DNA from: JBGCDD01 sp045105075
GTDB lineage: Bacteria; Pseudomonadota; Alphaproteobacteria; Rhodobacterales; Rhodobacteraceae
Length of the DNA: 51,712 nucleotides
Reading direction: 5' to 3'
Assembly (NCBI GenBank): GCA_045105075.1
Contig: JBGCDD010000125.1
Span: 1-51,712 of the forward strand
Shown here piece by piece: positions 27,831 through 37,336 of this stretch. The position numbers and the translations under genes were made by a program. The notes beneath the pieces are model-generated. The model saw nothing but the letters and a program-made list of their open reading frames with translations, was not told the DNA's origin and searched no databases. Positions within the stretch are counted from its first letter, which is position 1. The number at the start of each line of letters is the position of its first letter.

Positions 27831-28475
27831 TTAAGCTTTGCGGCGACGTCGCGCGATCATTATGCCACCCAGCGCACCGGCCAGCAAAACGCCGCCCGCA
27901 GGCAGCGGCACGGCCGCCACGGTGACCGGCGCGATGCGCACATTGTCAAGAACCGGGCCTTTGCAGCAATTGGTGACGCGTGCCGAGAAGGACAGCAAGC
28001 CAGTCACATCGCCGGCAACGAAGTTCAGCACTTCGGTCACATAGCCCATGTTGGCGAAGGACGTCATTGTCGCATCAAAATCATAGGTTTGCGCGGTCAT
28101 GCCCATCGAGGCTGTCATGGTGTAGACGTTGCCCGGGCTGCCAGCCAAATCGAAGGAAATGTTGTATTCCTGGCCGATCACCAGGCCGGTGATGGTCTGG
28201 GAAATCACGGTTGGACTGGTCAGGCCAGTGTTGCCGATCAAGTCGACGCTTTGCACGCCATCCGACGCTTCCCAAAAGTTTTCGGCCGCAACGTCAACGC
28301 TGCCGGCTTCGATGGTCCAGCCTGTCATCTCGTTGAACGAGGTATCATAGGTCCGGAACGTGTTGGCAGCGACGGCCTTGTCCTCAAAGCTGCCGTTGAC
28401 GATTGTAGCAGCGCCAGCAGCCCCGGCCAATGTGGTTGCGGCTGCGACAACCGCAGCGGTCATAAATCTTGTCAT
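27831..28475 (-). CDS. VPLPA-CTERM protein with choice-of-anchor C domain (4)
   Basis: A 214-residue exported protein: signal peptide MTRFMTAAVVAAATTLAGAAGA, then ATIVNGSFEDKAV, MTGWTIEAGSVDVAAENFW, DGVQSVDLIGNTG and YNISFDLAGSPGN, the hallmarks of the choice-of-anchor C (DUF642-like) beta-sandwich. The C-terminus is VPLPAGGVLLAGALGGIMI followed by ARRRRKA, a canonical VPLPA-CTERM signal. It should be sorted by an exosortase to the cell surface or exopolysaccharide matrix. Start ATG at 28475 has cgagggttt upstream. Monocistronic, with its own terminator. Confidence 0.92.
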   Translation of the reverse strand: MTRFMTAAVVAAATTLAGAAGAATIVNGSFEDKAVAANTFRTYDTSFNEMTGWTIEAGSVDVAAENFWEASDGVQSVDLIGNTGLTSPTVISQTITGLVIGQEYNISFDLAGSPGNVYTMTASMGMTAQTYDFDATMTSFANMGYVTEVLNFVAGDVTGLLSFSARVTNCCKGPVLDNVRIAPVTVAAVPLPAGGVLLAGALGGIMIARRRRKA

Positions 28476-28596
28476 TGAGAAACCCTCGTTACGACACCCA
28501 TTTGCCGTAATTTAATGCATTCGCACCGTTTCAACAACCGCTTGATTCTCGCCCCAGCCACAGCACCAGATCGTGTGTTGGAAAGGTCGCAGCACG

Positions 28597-29991
28597 TTAC
28601 ATGTGAATCACGCGATCAAAGGCATCAAGCACGCTTTCGTGCATCATTTCGGAAAGGGTTGGATGCGGAAAAACCGTGTTCATCAGCTCGGCCTCGGTGG
28701 TTTCAAGCTGGCGGCCGATCACATAGCCTTGGATCAGCTCGGTCACCTCGGCGCCGATCATGTGGGCGCCCAAAAGCGCACCCGACTGGGCGTCAAATAC
28801 GGTTTTGATCAGCCCTTCTGCCTCGCCCAAAGCAATGGCTTTGCCGTTGCCGATAAACGGAAAACGCCCAACCTTGATGTCATGACCCTTGTCGCGGGCC
28901 TGCGCTTCGGTCAGCCCGACGCTGGCGACTTGCGGCTGGCAATAGGTGCAACCGGCAATCGAGTCCCGATCCACCGGATGCGGGTCCCCGCCAGCGATCA
29001 GTTCGGCCACCTTCACGCCTTCGTGGCTGGCTTTGTGCGCCAACCAGGGCGCGCCGGTCAGATCGCCGATGGCATAAAGCCCGGCCACGCCAGTGCGCGC
29101 GAAAGCGTCGGTGACCACATGGGTGCGGTCGATTTTCACGCCAAGCCCTTCGAGCCCCAAATCTTCGGTATTCCCGACGATGCCAACGGCGCTGATCACC
29201 GTGTCAAAATCCAGCTGTTCGGTCTTGCCTGCGGTTTCGATATGCGCCGTCACATGGCCTTTCTTGCGGTCCAGTTTTGCGACTTTGGCGTTCTCGCGGA
29301 TGCTCATGCCCTGCTTGGTGAACTGTTTTTTGGCAAACGCGCTGATGTCGGCGTCTTCCACCGGCAGGATGCGTTCCATCACTTCGACGACGGTGGTGTC
29401 CGCGCCCAACGTATTGTAAAAACTGGCAAATTCGATCCCAATAGCGCCGGATCCGATCACCAGCAGCTTTTTGGGCATGCGCGGCGGCACCAGCGCGTGT
29501 TTGTAGGTCCAGACCAGATCGCCGTCGGCCTCTAACCCCGGCAGCTCGCGTGCGCGCGCACCTGTCGCCAGCACAATGTTGGCGGCCGTTAAGGTTTCAG
29601 TTCCGGCCTTTGTGGTGATCGTGACCTGCCCCGCTTTGGGGACATGCGCCGCGCCCATATAGGTCTTGATCTTGTTCTTTTTCATCAAATGCGCCACACC
29701 GCCGGACAATTGCCCAGCCACCGCGCGCGAGCGTTTGACCACAGCGTCCAGATCATAGCCGATGCCATCGGCTTTCAGGCCAAACTCGCCTGCGCGCTGC
29801 ATCAGATGAAACACTTCGGACGAGCGCAACATGGCTTTGGTCGGAATACAGCCCCAGTTGAGACAAATGCCGCCCATATGCTCGCGCTCGACAATGGCCA
29901 CGTTCAGGCCCAGCTGAGCGGCGCGGATCGCAGCCACATATCCCCCCGGACCAGCGCCGATGACAATCAGATCATGGGAAGTCGCGCTCAT
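28597..29991 (-). CDS. lpdA: Dihydrolipoyl dehydrogenase
   Basis: The E3 flavoprotein of 2-oxo acid dehydrogenase complexes and the glycine cleavage system, re-oxidising dihydrolipoamide with NAD. The 464-residue protein shows the FAD motif VIGAGPGGYVAAIRAAQLG, the redox disulfide GGICLNWGCIPTK (Cys43/Cys48), the NAD motif VIGSGAIGIEFA, the second FAD motif LYAIGDLTG, and the catalytic HPTLSE at the C-terminus. Start ATG at 29991 with ggagcccgat upstream; the frame extends five codons further without support. It is not next to pdhABC (47.6-51.2 kb), but could serve it. Upstream genes on the same strand are a lipoprotein hydrolase and DUF924. Confidence 0.97.
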   Translation of the reverse strand: MSATSHDLIVIGAGPGGYVAAIRAAQLGLNVAIVEREHMGGICLNWGCIPTKAMLRSSEVFHLMQRAGEFGLKADGIGYDLDAVVKRSRAVAGQLSGGVAHLMKKNKIKTYMGAAHVPKAGQVTITTKAGTETLTAANIVLATGARARELPGLEADGDLVWTYKHALVPPRMPKKLLVIGSGAIGIEFASFYNTLGADTTVVEVMERILPVEDADISAFAKKQFTKQGMSIRENAKVAKLDRKKGHVTAHIETAGKTEQLDFDTVISAVGIVGNTEDLGLEGLGVKIDRTHVVTDAFARTGVAGLYAIGDLTGAPWLAHKASHEGVKVAELIAGGDPHPVDRDSIAGCTYCQPQVASVGLTEAQARDKGHDIKVGRFPFIGNGKAIALGEAEGLIKTVFDAQSGALLGAHMIGAEVTELIQGYVIGRQLETTEAELMNTVFPHPTLSEMMHESVLDAFDRVIHM

Positions 29992-30057
29992 ATCGGGCTC
30001 CGGCAATTTGGAAAACTGCGCAACGGCTAGCGGATCAGGCCGCGCCCTTCAATGATT

Positions 30058-30732
30058 TTAGAACGCCGCCGCCATCGCAGCCGCCACCAAAGCCCCAATC
30101 CGCGCCGAGCCCTGGCGCGAGGGATGCACCCGGTCGAGGAACCAATGCGCCGGCGTATCAGGGTCGATCACGTCCCCGGCATCCACATAAATCACGCCGG
30201 GCGTGCGCTGTGCCAGTTGCGCCAATCGCGCATTCAGCACGTCGGTTTCATCCTGACAGCGCTGGAAAGGATTGGGTTTTGCGTTGCCGTCGTAGTAGCC
30301 CAGCACGATCACGCGGGCCCCGTCAGCGCGCACGCGGCGCACCAGATCAACCATGTCGCCGGACTGACCATCCGCCGCAATCAACCCGTTCAAATTGTCG
30401 CGACATTGCCGGCAGCCACATTCGCTGAGCAGATCATTGGCACCGCCGTTCAGGATCACCCACCCCCAAGCGCCGGGGCGGTACTGCGCGCGTATGTCAT
30501 GGCCATCGCGCGCGGCATCCGGGTTGCGATGGCTCAGCCGTGCGCCCGGCACCGACAGGTTCAGCACGGTTTGATTGGTTTGACGCGCGGCAACCTCGCC
30601 AATGCTGGCCTTTGCCGCGCCGTTCCAAGCCAACACAGAGTCTCCGATCACCAGAATATCGGCGCTCTCAGTCACCGCGCGCGGCGCGCAGGCCGTCAGC
30701 AACAGCGCCAGAATCAGCCAAACCCGGATCAG
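30058..30732 (-). CDS. SGNH/GDSL-type hydrolase, probable lipoprotein
   Basis: The body shows SGNH blocks: block I ILVIGDSVLAW, block III GGANDL, and DRVHPS (Asp-x-x-His) at the end, so an esterase or acyl-hydrolase. Cysteine clusters (CGCRQC) are unusual. The frame reads back through a hydrophobic segment IRVWLILALLLTAC with a lipobox (LTAC). A CTG at 30732, overlapping the upstream stop as CTGA, would start exactly there and give a lipoprotein with Cys15 as the lipidated residue. The alternative TTG at 30702 would leave only four residues before the cysteine and no signal peptide. Start choice is inference. Coupled to DUF924 upstream. Confidence 0.8.
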   Translation of the reverse strand: MIRVWLILALLLTACAPRAVTESADILVIGDSVLAWNGAAKASIGEVAARQTNQTVLNLSVPGARLSHRNPDAARDGHDIRAQYRPGAWGWVILNGGANDLLSECGCRQCRDNLNGLIAADGQSGDMVDLVRRVRADGARVIVLGYYDGNAKPNPFQRCQDETDVLNARLAQLAQRTPGVIYVDAGDVIDPDTPAHWFLDRVHPSRQGSARIGALVAAAMAAAF

Positions 30733-31310
30733 ACAGCAGCCTGTTGGATTTCACGCACGGTGGTGCCATAGCCCCCCCGCGAGACATAATCGACCTCGGA
30801 CCCGGTGGGTTTGCGCGACAGCACATCATTGCGATAGGGAAACCGGCCGAATTGGCGGATCACTTCGCGGTGCGCGCGGGCGTGCAGCAGATTCGATTCG
30901 CCTGTTTGCGGCATCCGCTGATGCAGCAACCGCACGCAGCGTTCCTGATCACACAGGTTTTCGGAATGCATCATCGGCAGGTAAAAGAACTGGCGCGCCG
31001 GTTCGTCAATTTTGAGGTCCCAGCCTTTGTCGACGCAGGCCTTTGCGGCGGCCAAAGCGGCCGGATCGCTTGCAAACGCCTTGTCCGAGCCGCGGAACAT
31101 GTTCCGGGGGAACTGATCCGTCAGAATAATGTAGGCCAGAGCGCCTGTCGGATATGTGAGCCACAGCGAGTATCGCCCCTCGCACGCCCCTTCCCATGCC
31201 TTCTGAAACCGCGATTTGATTTCAGCATCAAGGCTGTCGTCCTGAACATACCAGCGGGCAGCGCCCACGTCGTCCAACCAAAAACTAAGTACTTCATCAG
31301 GGCCAACCAT
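30729..31310 (-). CDS. DUF924 family protein
   Basis: A 193-residue cytosolic all-helical protein of the DUF924 family. I recognise VLSFWLDDVGAARWY at the N-terminus, LAYIILTDQFPRNMFRG in the middle, FFYLPMMHSENLCDQE, and FGRFPYRNDVL towards the end. The fold is TPR-like; no enzyme activity is established to my knowledge. ATG at 31310 with cggagtg upstream. The stop overlaps the likely CTG start of the SGNH hydrolase, suggesting one transcript ending at lpdA. Confidence 0.92.
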   Translation of the reverse strand: MVGPDEVLSFWLDDVGAARWYVQDDSLDAEIKSRFQKAWEGACEGRYSLWLTYPTGALAYIILTDQFPRNMFRGSDKAFASDPAALAAAKACVDKGWDLKIDEPARQFFYLPMMHSENLCDQERCVRLLHQRMPQTGESNLLHARAHREVIRQFGRFPYRNDVLSRKPTGSEVDYVSRGGYGTTVREIQQAAV

Positions 31311-31431
31311 GGGTCACACTCCGTATTTAGACACCCCAGCCACACACTGGGTTTACGCTCATTTTACTTGTTTTTGACAGTAACAAATTACAACAGGCGC
31401 GACACATTTTTTCAATTGAATGGCGATCTGA

Positions 31432-32703
31432 TCAGGCAACATTTTGCGAATCCTGCTCTTCCAGCTCGGCTTCGATGGTGATTTCCTGAGCATATTCAAC
31501 AGCAACCGACGTGGCCCCCGGGTGGATCGGCGCAAAGGTTCCGGTGTCTTCGATGGCCACGGTCGGGCGCTGCGTGGTGCGGTAAAGCGCATAAACAGCC
31601 AGCGCGAACATCAGTCCGGCCATGAACAAAAAGAACCCGGGCGGGCCAAAAACCGCATCCCCCATCAACCAACCGGTGATCACCGGGCCGGCAATTGCGC
31701 CCAGCCCGTTGATGAACACCAATCCACCCGACGCCGCCGCCATATCATCGTGCTCGAGGAAATCGTTGGTGTGCGCAATCAACAGCGAATAGAGCGGATT
31801 GGTCAGCCCTCCGACGACAAAAGCCGCCATCAACAACACCAAAAACACATCGCCCACCATCATGCCCAGAATCGCGCCGCACCCGCCGACACCTGCCACG
31901 ATCAGAATCAAAACACGCCGGTCCATCCGATCCGACAGCCAGCCCAGCGGATACTGCAAGAGCAGCGCGCCCACATAAAACGACGCCACAAAGATCGAAA
32001 TTTCGGTCAACGTCAGCCCGGCGCGCGCGCCATAAACCGCGCTCATCCCGAATTGGGCCGAAAAGACACCGCCCAAAAGGAACATGCCAACGCAGCCCAG
32101 CGGCGAGATTTTCATGATTTGGCGCAAGCTCATGGGTTTGGTGGTGTCAAAGGCCGGCGTTGGGCTGATCGACAGCAAAATCGGCGCAAAAGACACGGAA
32201 ATCAGCACCGAAGCGATCACAAAGGATTCGTATCCCGCCGGATCACCGGCCAGCAAAAGCCCCTGCGCCGAAACGATGCCAACCATCTGCACGATCATGT
32301 AGAGCGACAGCGCCTTGCCCCGATTGGCATTGCTGGCGGCATTGTTCAGCCAGCTTTCAGCGGTGACATAAACGCCCGAAAAACAGAACCCGATGACGAC
32401 ACGGCCCAGAATCCAGAACGCCGGGTGGGCGGCAAAGGGATACAGGATCATCACCGCCGAAATGAACGAAGCGAGTGCAGCAAACACCCGCACGTGTCCC
32501 ACGCGGCGGATCAGTTCGGGCGCCATGCGCGAGCCACCGAGAAAGCCGAGGAAATAGGCCGACATCACAAAAGACATCTCGAGCGTGGAGAACCCCTCGA
32601 TCTCGCCGCGCACCCCCAAAAGGGTGCCCTGCAAACCGTTGCCCACCATCAGCAGGCCCATTCCCAGCAACAGCGCCCATGCGCTTGACAAAACCTGTAG
32701 CAT
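31432..32703 (-). CDS. MFS transporter (2), YcaD-like
   Basis: A 423-residue inner-membrane protein of about 12 helices. MSAYFLGFLGGSRMAPELIRRVGHVRVF holds motif A between helices 2 and 3, AESWLNNAASNANRGKALSLY is characteristic of the YcaD-like subgroup, and GWLSDRMDRR repeats motif A in the second half. A hydrophilic acidic C-terminal tail of about 45 residues (ITIEAELEEQDSQNVA at the end) is cytosolic. Substrate unknown. ATG at 32703 preceded by aaaggaat. It lies 98 bases downstream of queA on the same strand, possibly read through from it. Confidence 0.9.
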   Translation of the reverse strand: MLQVLSSAWALLLGMGLLMVGNGLQGTLLGVRGEIEGFSTLEMSFVMSAYFLGFLGGSRMAPELIRRVGHVRVFAALASFISAVMILYPFAAHPAFWILGRVVIGFCFSGVYVTAESWLNNAASNANRGKALSLYMIVQMVGIVSAQGLLLAGDPAGYESFVIASVLISVSFAPILLSISPTPAFDTTKPMSLRQIMKISPLGCVGMFLLGGVFSAQFGMSAVYGARAGLTLTEISIFVASFYVGALLLQYPLGWLSDRMDRRVLILIVAGVGGCGAILGMMVGDVFLVLLMAAFVVGGLTNPLYSLLIAHTNDFLEHDDMAAASGGLVFINGLGAIAGPVITGWLMGDAVFGPPGFFLFMAGLMFALAVYALYRTTQRPTVAIEDTGTFAPIHPGATSVAVEYAQEITIEAELEEQDSQNVA

Positions 32704-32801
32704 GGCGCGATTCCTTTCGCGGGTTATACCCGATCACATATCAACCGACGCACCGCACCGGTCCGCACATTATCCGACATGGCAGGAGTCGTATTTCGAC
32801 C

Positions 32802-33857
32802 TCAGCGCGATGGCGCGAACAACAGCGATGCATCGCCATAGGAAAAGAAGCGGTATTTATCGTTAACGGCGTGTGCGTAGATCTGTTGCATCGCTTCCAT
32901 GCCCACAAAGGCCGCCACCAGCATCATCAGCGTCGATTTCGGCAGATGAAAATTGGTCATCAGCGCATCGGTGGTCTGAAATTGGAAACCGGGATAAATG
33001 AAAATGTCGGTATCGCCTTGCCAGGGCCGGATCGTGCCATCCCGCGCGGCGGTTTCGATCCGGCGCAGCGCAGTTGTGCCCACCGGGATGATGCGCCCAC
33101 CATTGGCTCGGGTGGCTTTGATCTGATCCGCAGCCTCGGGCGACACTTCGCCCCATTCGGCGTGCATTTTATGGCTGCGCACGTCTTCTACCTTGACCGG
33201 CAGGAACGTGCCCGCGCCCACATGCAAAGTGACATAGCTGAAATCCACGCCGCGCGCGCGCAACGCGTCCAGCAACGGCGCATCAAAATGCAGCGAGGCG
33301 GTGGGGGCGGCCACAGCCCCGGCATGGCGCGCAAAAACGGTCTGGTAATCGTCCTTGTCCCGGTCATCTGCCGCACGTTTGCCGGCGATATAAGGCGGCA
33401 GCGGCATGGCACCGGTTTCGCCGAGCGCGGCGTCAAAATCATCGCCCGCAAGGTTGAACTGCAAATGCCCCTGCCCGTCCGAAATACCGGTTAACGTCGC
33501 GCTCAGATCGGCGCTGAACTGCACGGTTTCCCCGATGCGCAGCTTTTTCAGCGGTTTGATCAGCGCCGACCAGGTGCCGTCAGCGCGCGGTTCCAGCAGC
33601 GTCACCTCGATGCGGGCGCTGGTTGCGCCTGCGGGTCCGATGCGCGCACGCTGACCGCTCAGCCGCGCGGGGATCACTTTGGTGTTGTTGAGCACCAATC
33701 GATCCCCGGCGCGCAGCCAACCGGGCAGATCGTGGACCTGTGCGTCATGCAGCGCGTGATCGCCAGACACCAGTAGGCGCGCCGAACTGCGCGGGCGGGC
33801 GGGGCGCGTTGCAATCAGGTTTTCGGGCAGATCAAAGTCAAAATCACTGAGGTTCAT
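32802..33857 (-). CDS. queA: tRNA preQ1(34) S-adenosylmethionine ribosyltransferase-isomerase
   Basis: QueA transfers the ribosyl part of SAM to preQ1 in tRNA to give epoxyqueuosine, the second-last step of queuosine synthesis. The 351-residue protein begins MNLSDFDFDLPENLIATRPA and contains the family stretches DRLVLNNTKVIPARLSG, FSYVTLHVGAGTFLPVKVED and LMTNFHLPKSTLMMLVAAF. ATG at 33857. It follows the AsmA-like gene by 41 bases on the same strand, so the two are probably co-transcribed. No other queuosine gene is in the window. Confidence 0.97.
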   Translation of the reverse strand: MNLSDFDFDLPENLIATRPARPRSSARLLVSGDHALHDAQVHDLPGWLRAGDRLVLNNTKVIPARLSGQRARIGPAGATSARIEVTLLEPRADGTWSALIKPLKKLRIGETVQFSADLSATLTGISDGQGHLQFNLAGDDFDAALGETGAMPLPPYIAGKRAADDRDKDDYQTVFARHAGAVAAPTASLHFDAPLLDALRARGVDFSYVTLHVGAGTFLPVKVEDVRSHKMHAEWGEVSPEAADQIKATRANGGRIIPVGTTALRRIETAARDGTIRPWQGDTDIFIYPGFQFQTTDALMTNFHLPKSTLMMLVAAFVGMEAMQQIYAHAVNDKYRFFSYGDASLLFAPSR

Positions 33858-33898
33858 GGGCGGCGCTATAGGGGGTTGTTTGCGCTTTGGCCAGAGGC

Positions 33899-36800
33899 TC
33901 AGCGCCCCTCGGCTGCGCCTGTGCGCGGCGGGTCGGGGCGTCTGGTTGCAGGCACGCCGTCCACCGTTGGGGTGGGCGCACGAAACACCTCGCGCAGCAG
34001 TCCTGGCGTCAGCGCCGACAGCGGATTGACCGATACTTTGGGGTCCTGCGCGGCACCGGTCAAACGATAGCTAAAGCCGACCAACCCTTCGCCTTTGCGC
34101 GTCAAAACCGCACCAATCGCATTAAACAAATACACCGGCGACAACACCCCTTGCATGTTGAGCCGCCCGGTTTTGACATCATAGGTGCCATCCATCGACA
34201 CGCCAATCGACGGTCCAATGGCCGAGCCGGACAACAGCGTCAGGCGCGATGGGGCCAGGCGAAATCTGGCGTCAACTTCGGAAAACTGGATGCCCTGCCC
34301 GGCCATTTCATCAATCAGACCCACAAGGGAGATCGAATTAAGCAGCGCGGCAAAGGCGCGCCCATCCTTGACCCGCGTGTTGGTCACGCGCAGCACGCCG
34401 TCAAATTGCCCCGGCTGTTGCACCGGCACCAGCGTCAGGCCGAAATCACCACCCCGGCCCTGGCTGAGCACGCCTGCCGCGCGAAACACGCCACCTGCGT
34501 CCTTGGAGCTGATCTGAAACGCGCTGCGTCCATTTTGCGGCACCACGCGGCCATTGACCTGGGTCTGGCCATTCACCTTGCCCTGAAACAGGCCGCCCAA
34601 ACCGCCATTGGTAGTGAAATCGCCGCGAAAATCCGTCAACGCGATGGAATCGGTGATTTGCAACCTCTCGAGCGCGACCCGCATGGATCCAGAGCTGCCC
34701 GCGCCACTGCCTGGACCACTGGCAAAATCCGCCGCGCGCATATCGAGCCGCCCGCCCAGCAGACGCACCTCGGGGGCGGCGTTGCCTCGGCCCACCAGCT
34801 CGACCCGCGCATCAAGCCAGCCACCCAATCGCACCGAGCTGAATGTGGCCCGCTCAAGCCCGCCGCCCGGGCGCGTTGTCACCCGGCCGCTGGCCGACAG
34901 ACCGGGCGCGCGCAGGCTCAGCTGGTCCAGCGTGGTTGTGGGGCCAATCGTGCCGCTCATGCGCAACGCGCCGGTGGCACTGCGCGCCTTGGACCAGCCC
35001 AGAGGCGCCAAACGCAGCCCAACACCGGCCAGATCCGATTGCAGGTTGAGCTGTGGCGGCGCGCCCGGTGCCAGCGCCAGGGTGAACTGGGCTTTGCCCG
35101 TCCCGCTGACCGTGCCCGGCGGCAGACCGATGTTGAAAGTGTCGATGGCGCGCGGCGACAGCTCGATCTCGCCCTCGACCGTGCTGGATTTTGGCACACC
35201 TTTGCCCAGCGGTTGGCGCCAGCGCACGCGCGCCGGCAAATCCGCGATCTGACCCGCGCCGGACAGGATGATCTGGGTTTGATCCCCACTCAGTTGCAGG
35301 CGCGGCGTGGTCAGCGTGAAGCCCGGCACCAGGGCAGTGCTTTTGACATTGCGCACCTCACCGCTCAGGTGGAAATCAATCTCGTCCAGACCCACCTTGG
35401 CGCGCAGCGGCAGCGCAACTGTTCCGGTGACCTGTGCCTCACCATCGGCCAGATCAACCGGCAGCGGCGTGTCTTTGAGGATGCGCAGCGGTGGGCGGTT
35501 CAACAACGAAATCACCGCCGTCACCGGCCCCTGCCCGATCAGGCGCACAATGCCTGGCGCGCCCTTTTTGACCGACACATCGGGAATGATAAACGAGGTG
35601 CCTGCCACATTGACCACGCCGCCCTGTTCGGCGCTCACCTGCCCCGAGGTCGCTGTGGTCACAAAACGCCCATCCACCAGACTGGCGTGCCCTGCCGCGT
35701 TGCGGATCGGCGGCATGGTGCGCAAAAACCGCACCTCGGCGTTGTCATAATCAAAACTGGCGTGGATGTTGGCGCGGGTGTCGGGCCGGGTGCGCAGTGC
35801 CAGTTCCAGCCCCATCAGCCGCCCCCCCGACAGATTGCGCGCCAGCCATTTGCGCGCGCCCTTGGCAAAACTGTCCGGCCACAGCGCCAGCAATTGCGCC
35901 GGCAGCATTGTGTCAATCGCCGCGTCCAGATCGAGCGACCAGCCGTCCCTGTCCGCGCCCAGCGTGCCTGACAGATGCACGTTGCTGTCATCCACAACCG
36001 CGTGCACCTGACCCAGACGCAGCCGGAACGGGTTCAGCTTCAGTTGGAAATCGGCCAATCCCGACGCAATTTGCAGCGGCGTGTCATAGAATCCATCGGG
36101 GTTAACGCTGAGCCCCGACAGCGCGATCTGTCCGGTCAAATCGCCCAGCGTGCCATCGGGTTTGGCGCCCAGATGCACCCGGCCATCAGCCACTCCCTGG
36201 CCCCAAGGGCTGGTCACCGACAACTCATCCAGGGTCAGCATCTGGGTGTCGGGCGCAAAGCTGAAATAGCTGCGTGCGGCGTCAAACGGGATCGGACGGC
36301 TGCCATCGGTGGGCTGGATCGCACCGGCGGCCATCTGCAACGTCGCCGACAGCGACCCCAGCGTGCCATCGGCGCGCATTGCCCCGCGCAGCGCCCCGGA
36401 GATCGGCGCGCGCACCACCTCAAGCCAGCCCAAAGCCAGCGCATGCCCGGCCAGATCGCGCGCATCCACATCGCGCACCGAAACGCCAAACTCCGCCGCC
36501 TGGCCGCCTATCTGGCTGGCGTAGTTGACCTCGACAAAGCTGGCATAGTCGGCCCCACTCAGCACCGAAAACCCGCCCGAAATCCGCAGATCGCCACCCT
36601 CGCGTGTCAGACGCAAGCTGCCCCCGTCCAGCGTCCAGGCACGCCCCTGACGCACATCCTCATAACGCAGCGTCAGCGCCGCCAGATCACCGCCGACAAA
36701 AGCCTCCAGATTGGGCTGCTCCAGCACGCTGTTGATCATCTGCACCATGTCGGCGGGGCTCATGGCGGTGCCCATTTGCGCCTGTTGTTGGCCAAAAAAC

Positions 36801-37258
36801 AGCGACAGCTGGCCGTTGCGATCGCGCCGCACGGTGGCCAGTGCGCCCTGCAATGTGATGCGCTTGGGCTGAACCTGACCGCGCAGCAAAGGGCGCAGGG
36901 CCAGGCTGGCTTCGGCGTCGCGCAAACTGGCAATGACCTGACCATTTGGCCCGCTCAGATCCACATCGCGCAGCGCCACACGCGGGCGTCCTCCGTCCCG
37001 CAACACAATGCGCATGTCGCCAAAGCCAAGCTGCAAACCGCCCAGATTGGATTCGATGCGGGTTTCGATCTGCCCGCGCAGCCAGTCAGGCACCCGCAGC
37101 GTTTGGCCCATCAGCACATACAGTCCCAGACAGGCCATCGCCGCCAACCCGGCCAGCACCGCCACAACGCGCGACACCACGACCCGCAGCCAGCTGCGCC
37201 GTTTGCGCACCACCCGCGGCTTGGCGGTTTCCGATTTTGAGGCAACGGGATCGCTCAC
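33899..37258 (-). CDS. Large AsmA/YhdP-like envelope protein (DUF3971 type)
   Basis: A 1119-residue protein with a basic N-terminus and one membrane helix (about residues 27-50, VVAVLAGLAAMACLGLYVLM), followed by a very long periplasmic part. The C-terminal 200 residues (FQISSKDAGGVFRAAGV, LNSISLVGLIDEMAGQGI, LRLTLLSGSAIGPS-like stretch) match the AsmA-like C-terminal region of YhdP/TamB relatives, which are thought to bridge the envelope and move phospholipids. Start is a GTG at 37258 without a strong ribosome site. Divergent from bcp with 78 bases between. Two long plus-strand frames opposite it (694 and 421 codons) are antisense shadows. Confidence 0.88.
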   Translation of the reverse strand: MSDPVASKSETAKPRVVRKRRSWLRVVVSRVVAVLAGLAAMACLGLYVLMGQTLRVPDWLRGQIETRIESNLGGLQLGFGDMRIVLRDGGRPRVALRDVDLSGPNGQVIASLRDAEASLALRPLLRGQVQPKRITLQGALATVRRDRNGQLSLFFGQQQAQMGTAMSPADMVQMINSVLEQPNLEAFVGGDLAALTLRYEDVRQGRAWTLDGGSLRLTREGGDLRISGGFSVLSGADYASFVEVNYASQIGGQAAEFGVSVRDVDARDLAGHALALGWLEVVRAPISGALRGAMRADGTLGSLSATLQMAAGAIQPTDGSRPIPFDAARSYFSFAPDTQMLTLDELSVTSPWGQGVADGRVHLGAKPDGTLGDLTGQIALSGLSVNPDGFYDTPLQIASGLADFQLKLNPFRLRLGQVHAVVDDSNVHLSGTLGADRDGWSLDLDAAIDTMLPAQLLALWPDSFAKGARKWLARNLSGGRLMGLELALRTRPDTRANIHASFDYDNAEVRFLRTMPPIRNAAGHASLVDGRFVTTATSGQVSAEQGGVVNVAGTSFIIPDVSVKKGAPGIVRLIGQGPVTAVISLLNRPPLRILKDTPLPVDLADGEAQVTGTVALPLRAKVGLDEIDFHLSGEVRNVKSTALVPGFTLTTPRLQLSGDQTQIILSGAGQIADLPARVRWRQPLGKGVPKSSTVEGEIELSPRAIDTFNIGLPPGTVSGTGKAQFTLALAPGAPPQLNLQSDLAGVGLRLAPLGWSKARSATGALRMSGTIGPTTTLDQLSLRAPGLSASGRVTTRPGGGLERATFSSVRLGGWLDARVELVGRGNAAPEVRLLGGRLDMRAADFASGPGSGAGSSGSMRVALERLQITDSIALTDFRGDFTTNGGLGGLFQGKVNGQTQVNGRVVPQNGRSAFQISSKDAGGVFRAAGVLSQGRGGDFGLTLVPVQQPGQFDGVLRVTNTRVKDGRAFAALLNSISLVGLIDEMAGQGIQFSEVDARFRLAPSRLTLLSGSAIGPSIGVSMDGTYDVKTGRLNMQGVLSPVYLFNAIGAVLTRKGEGLVGFSYRLTGAAQDPKVSVNPLSALTPGLLREVFRAPTPTVDGVPATRRPDPPRTGAAEGR

Positions 37259-37336
37259 CTTTGATCATCACCACTTTAATGTTCACCGCGCCGGACTATG
37301 ATCGCGGTGAGGTTACTTTACACTTTGGAGCTTGCG

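Noticed and set aside
27186..28478. 430-codon plus-strand frame opposite the methyltransferase and fourth VPLPA-CTERM gene
   Set aside because: Runs across two genes and a terminator on the other strand; no motif.
31444..32688. 414-codon plus-strand frame over MFS transporter (2)
   Set aside because: Antisense to a 12-helix transporter; highly charged and repetitive, as expected for a shadow.
33887..37240. Two long plus-strand frames (694 and 421 codons) opposite the AsmA-like gene
   Set aside because: They lie antisense to a convincing gene, are Arg/Gln/His-rich as expected for the complement of GC-biased codons, and lack domains and ribosome sites.
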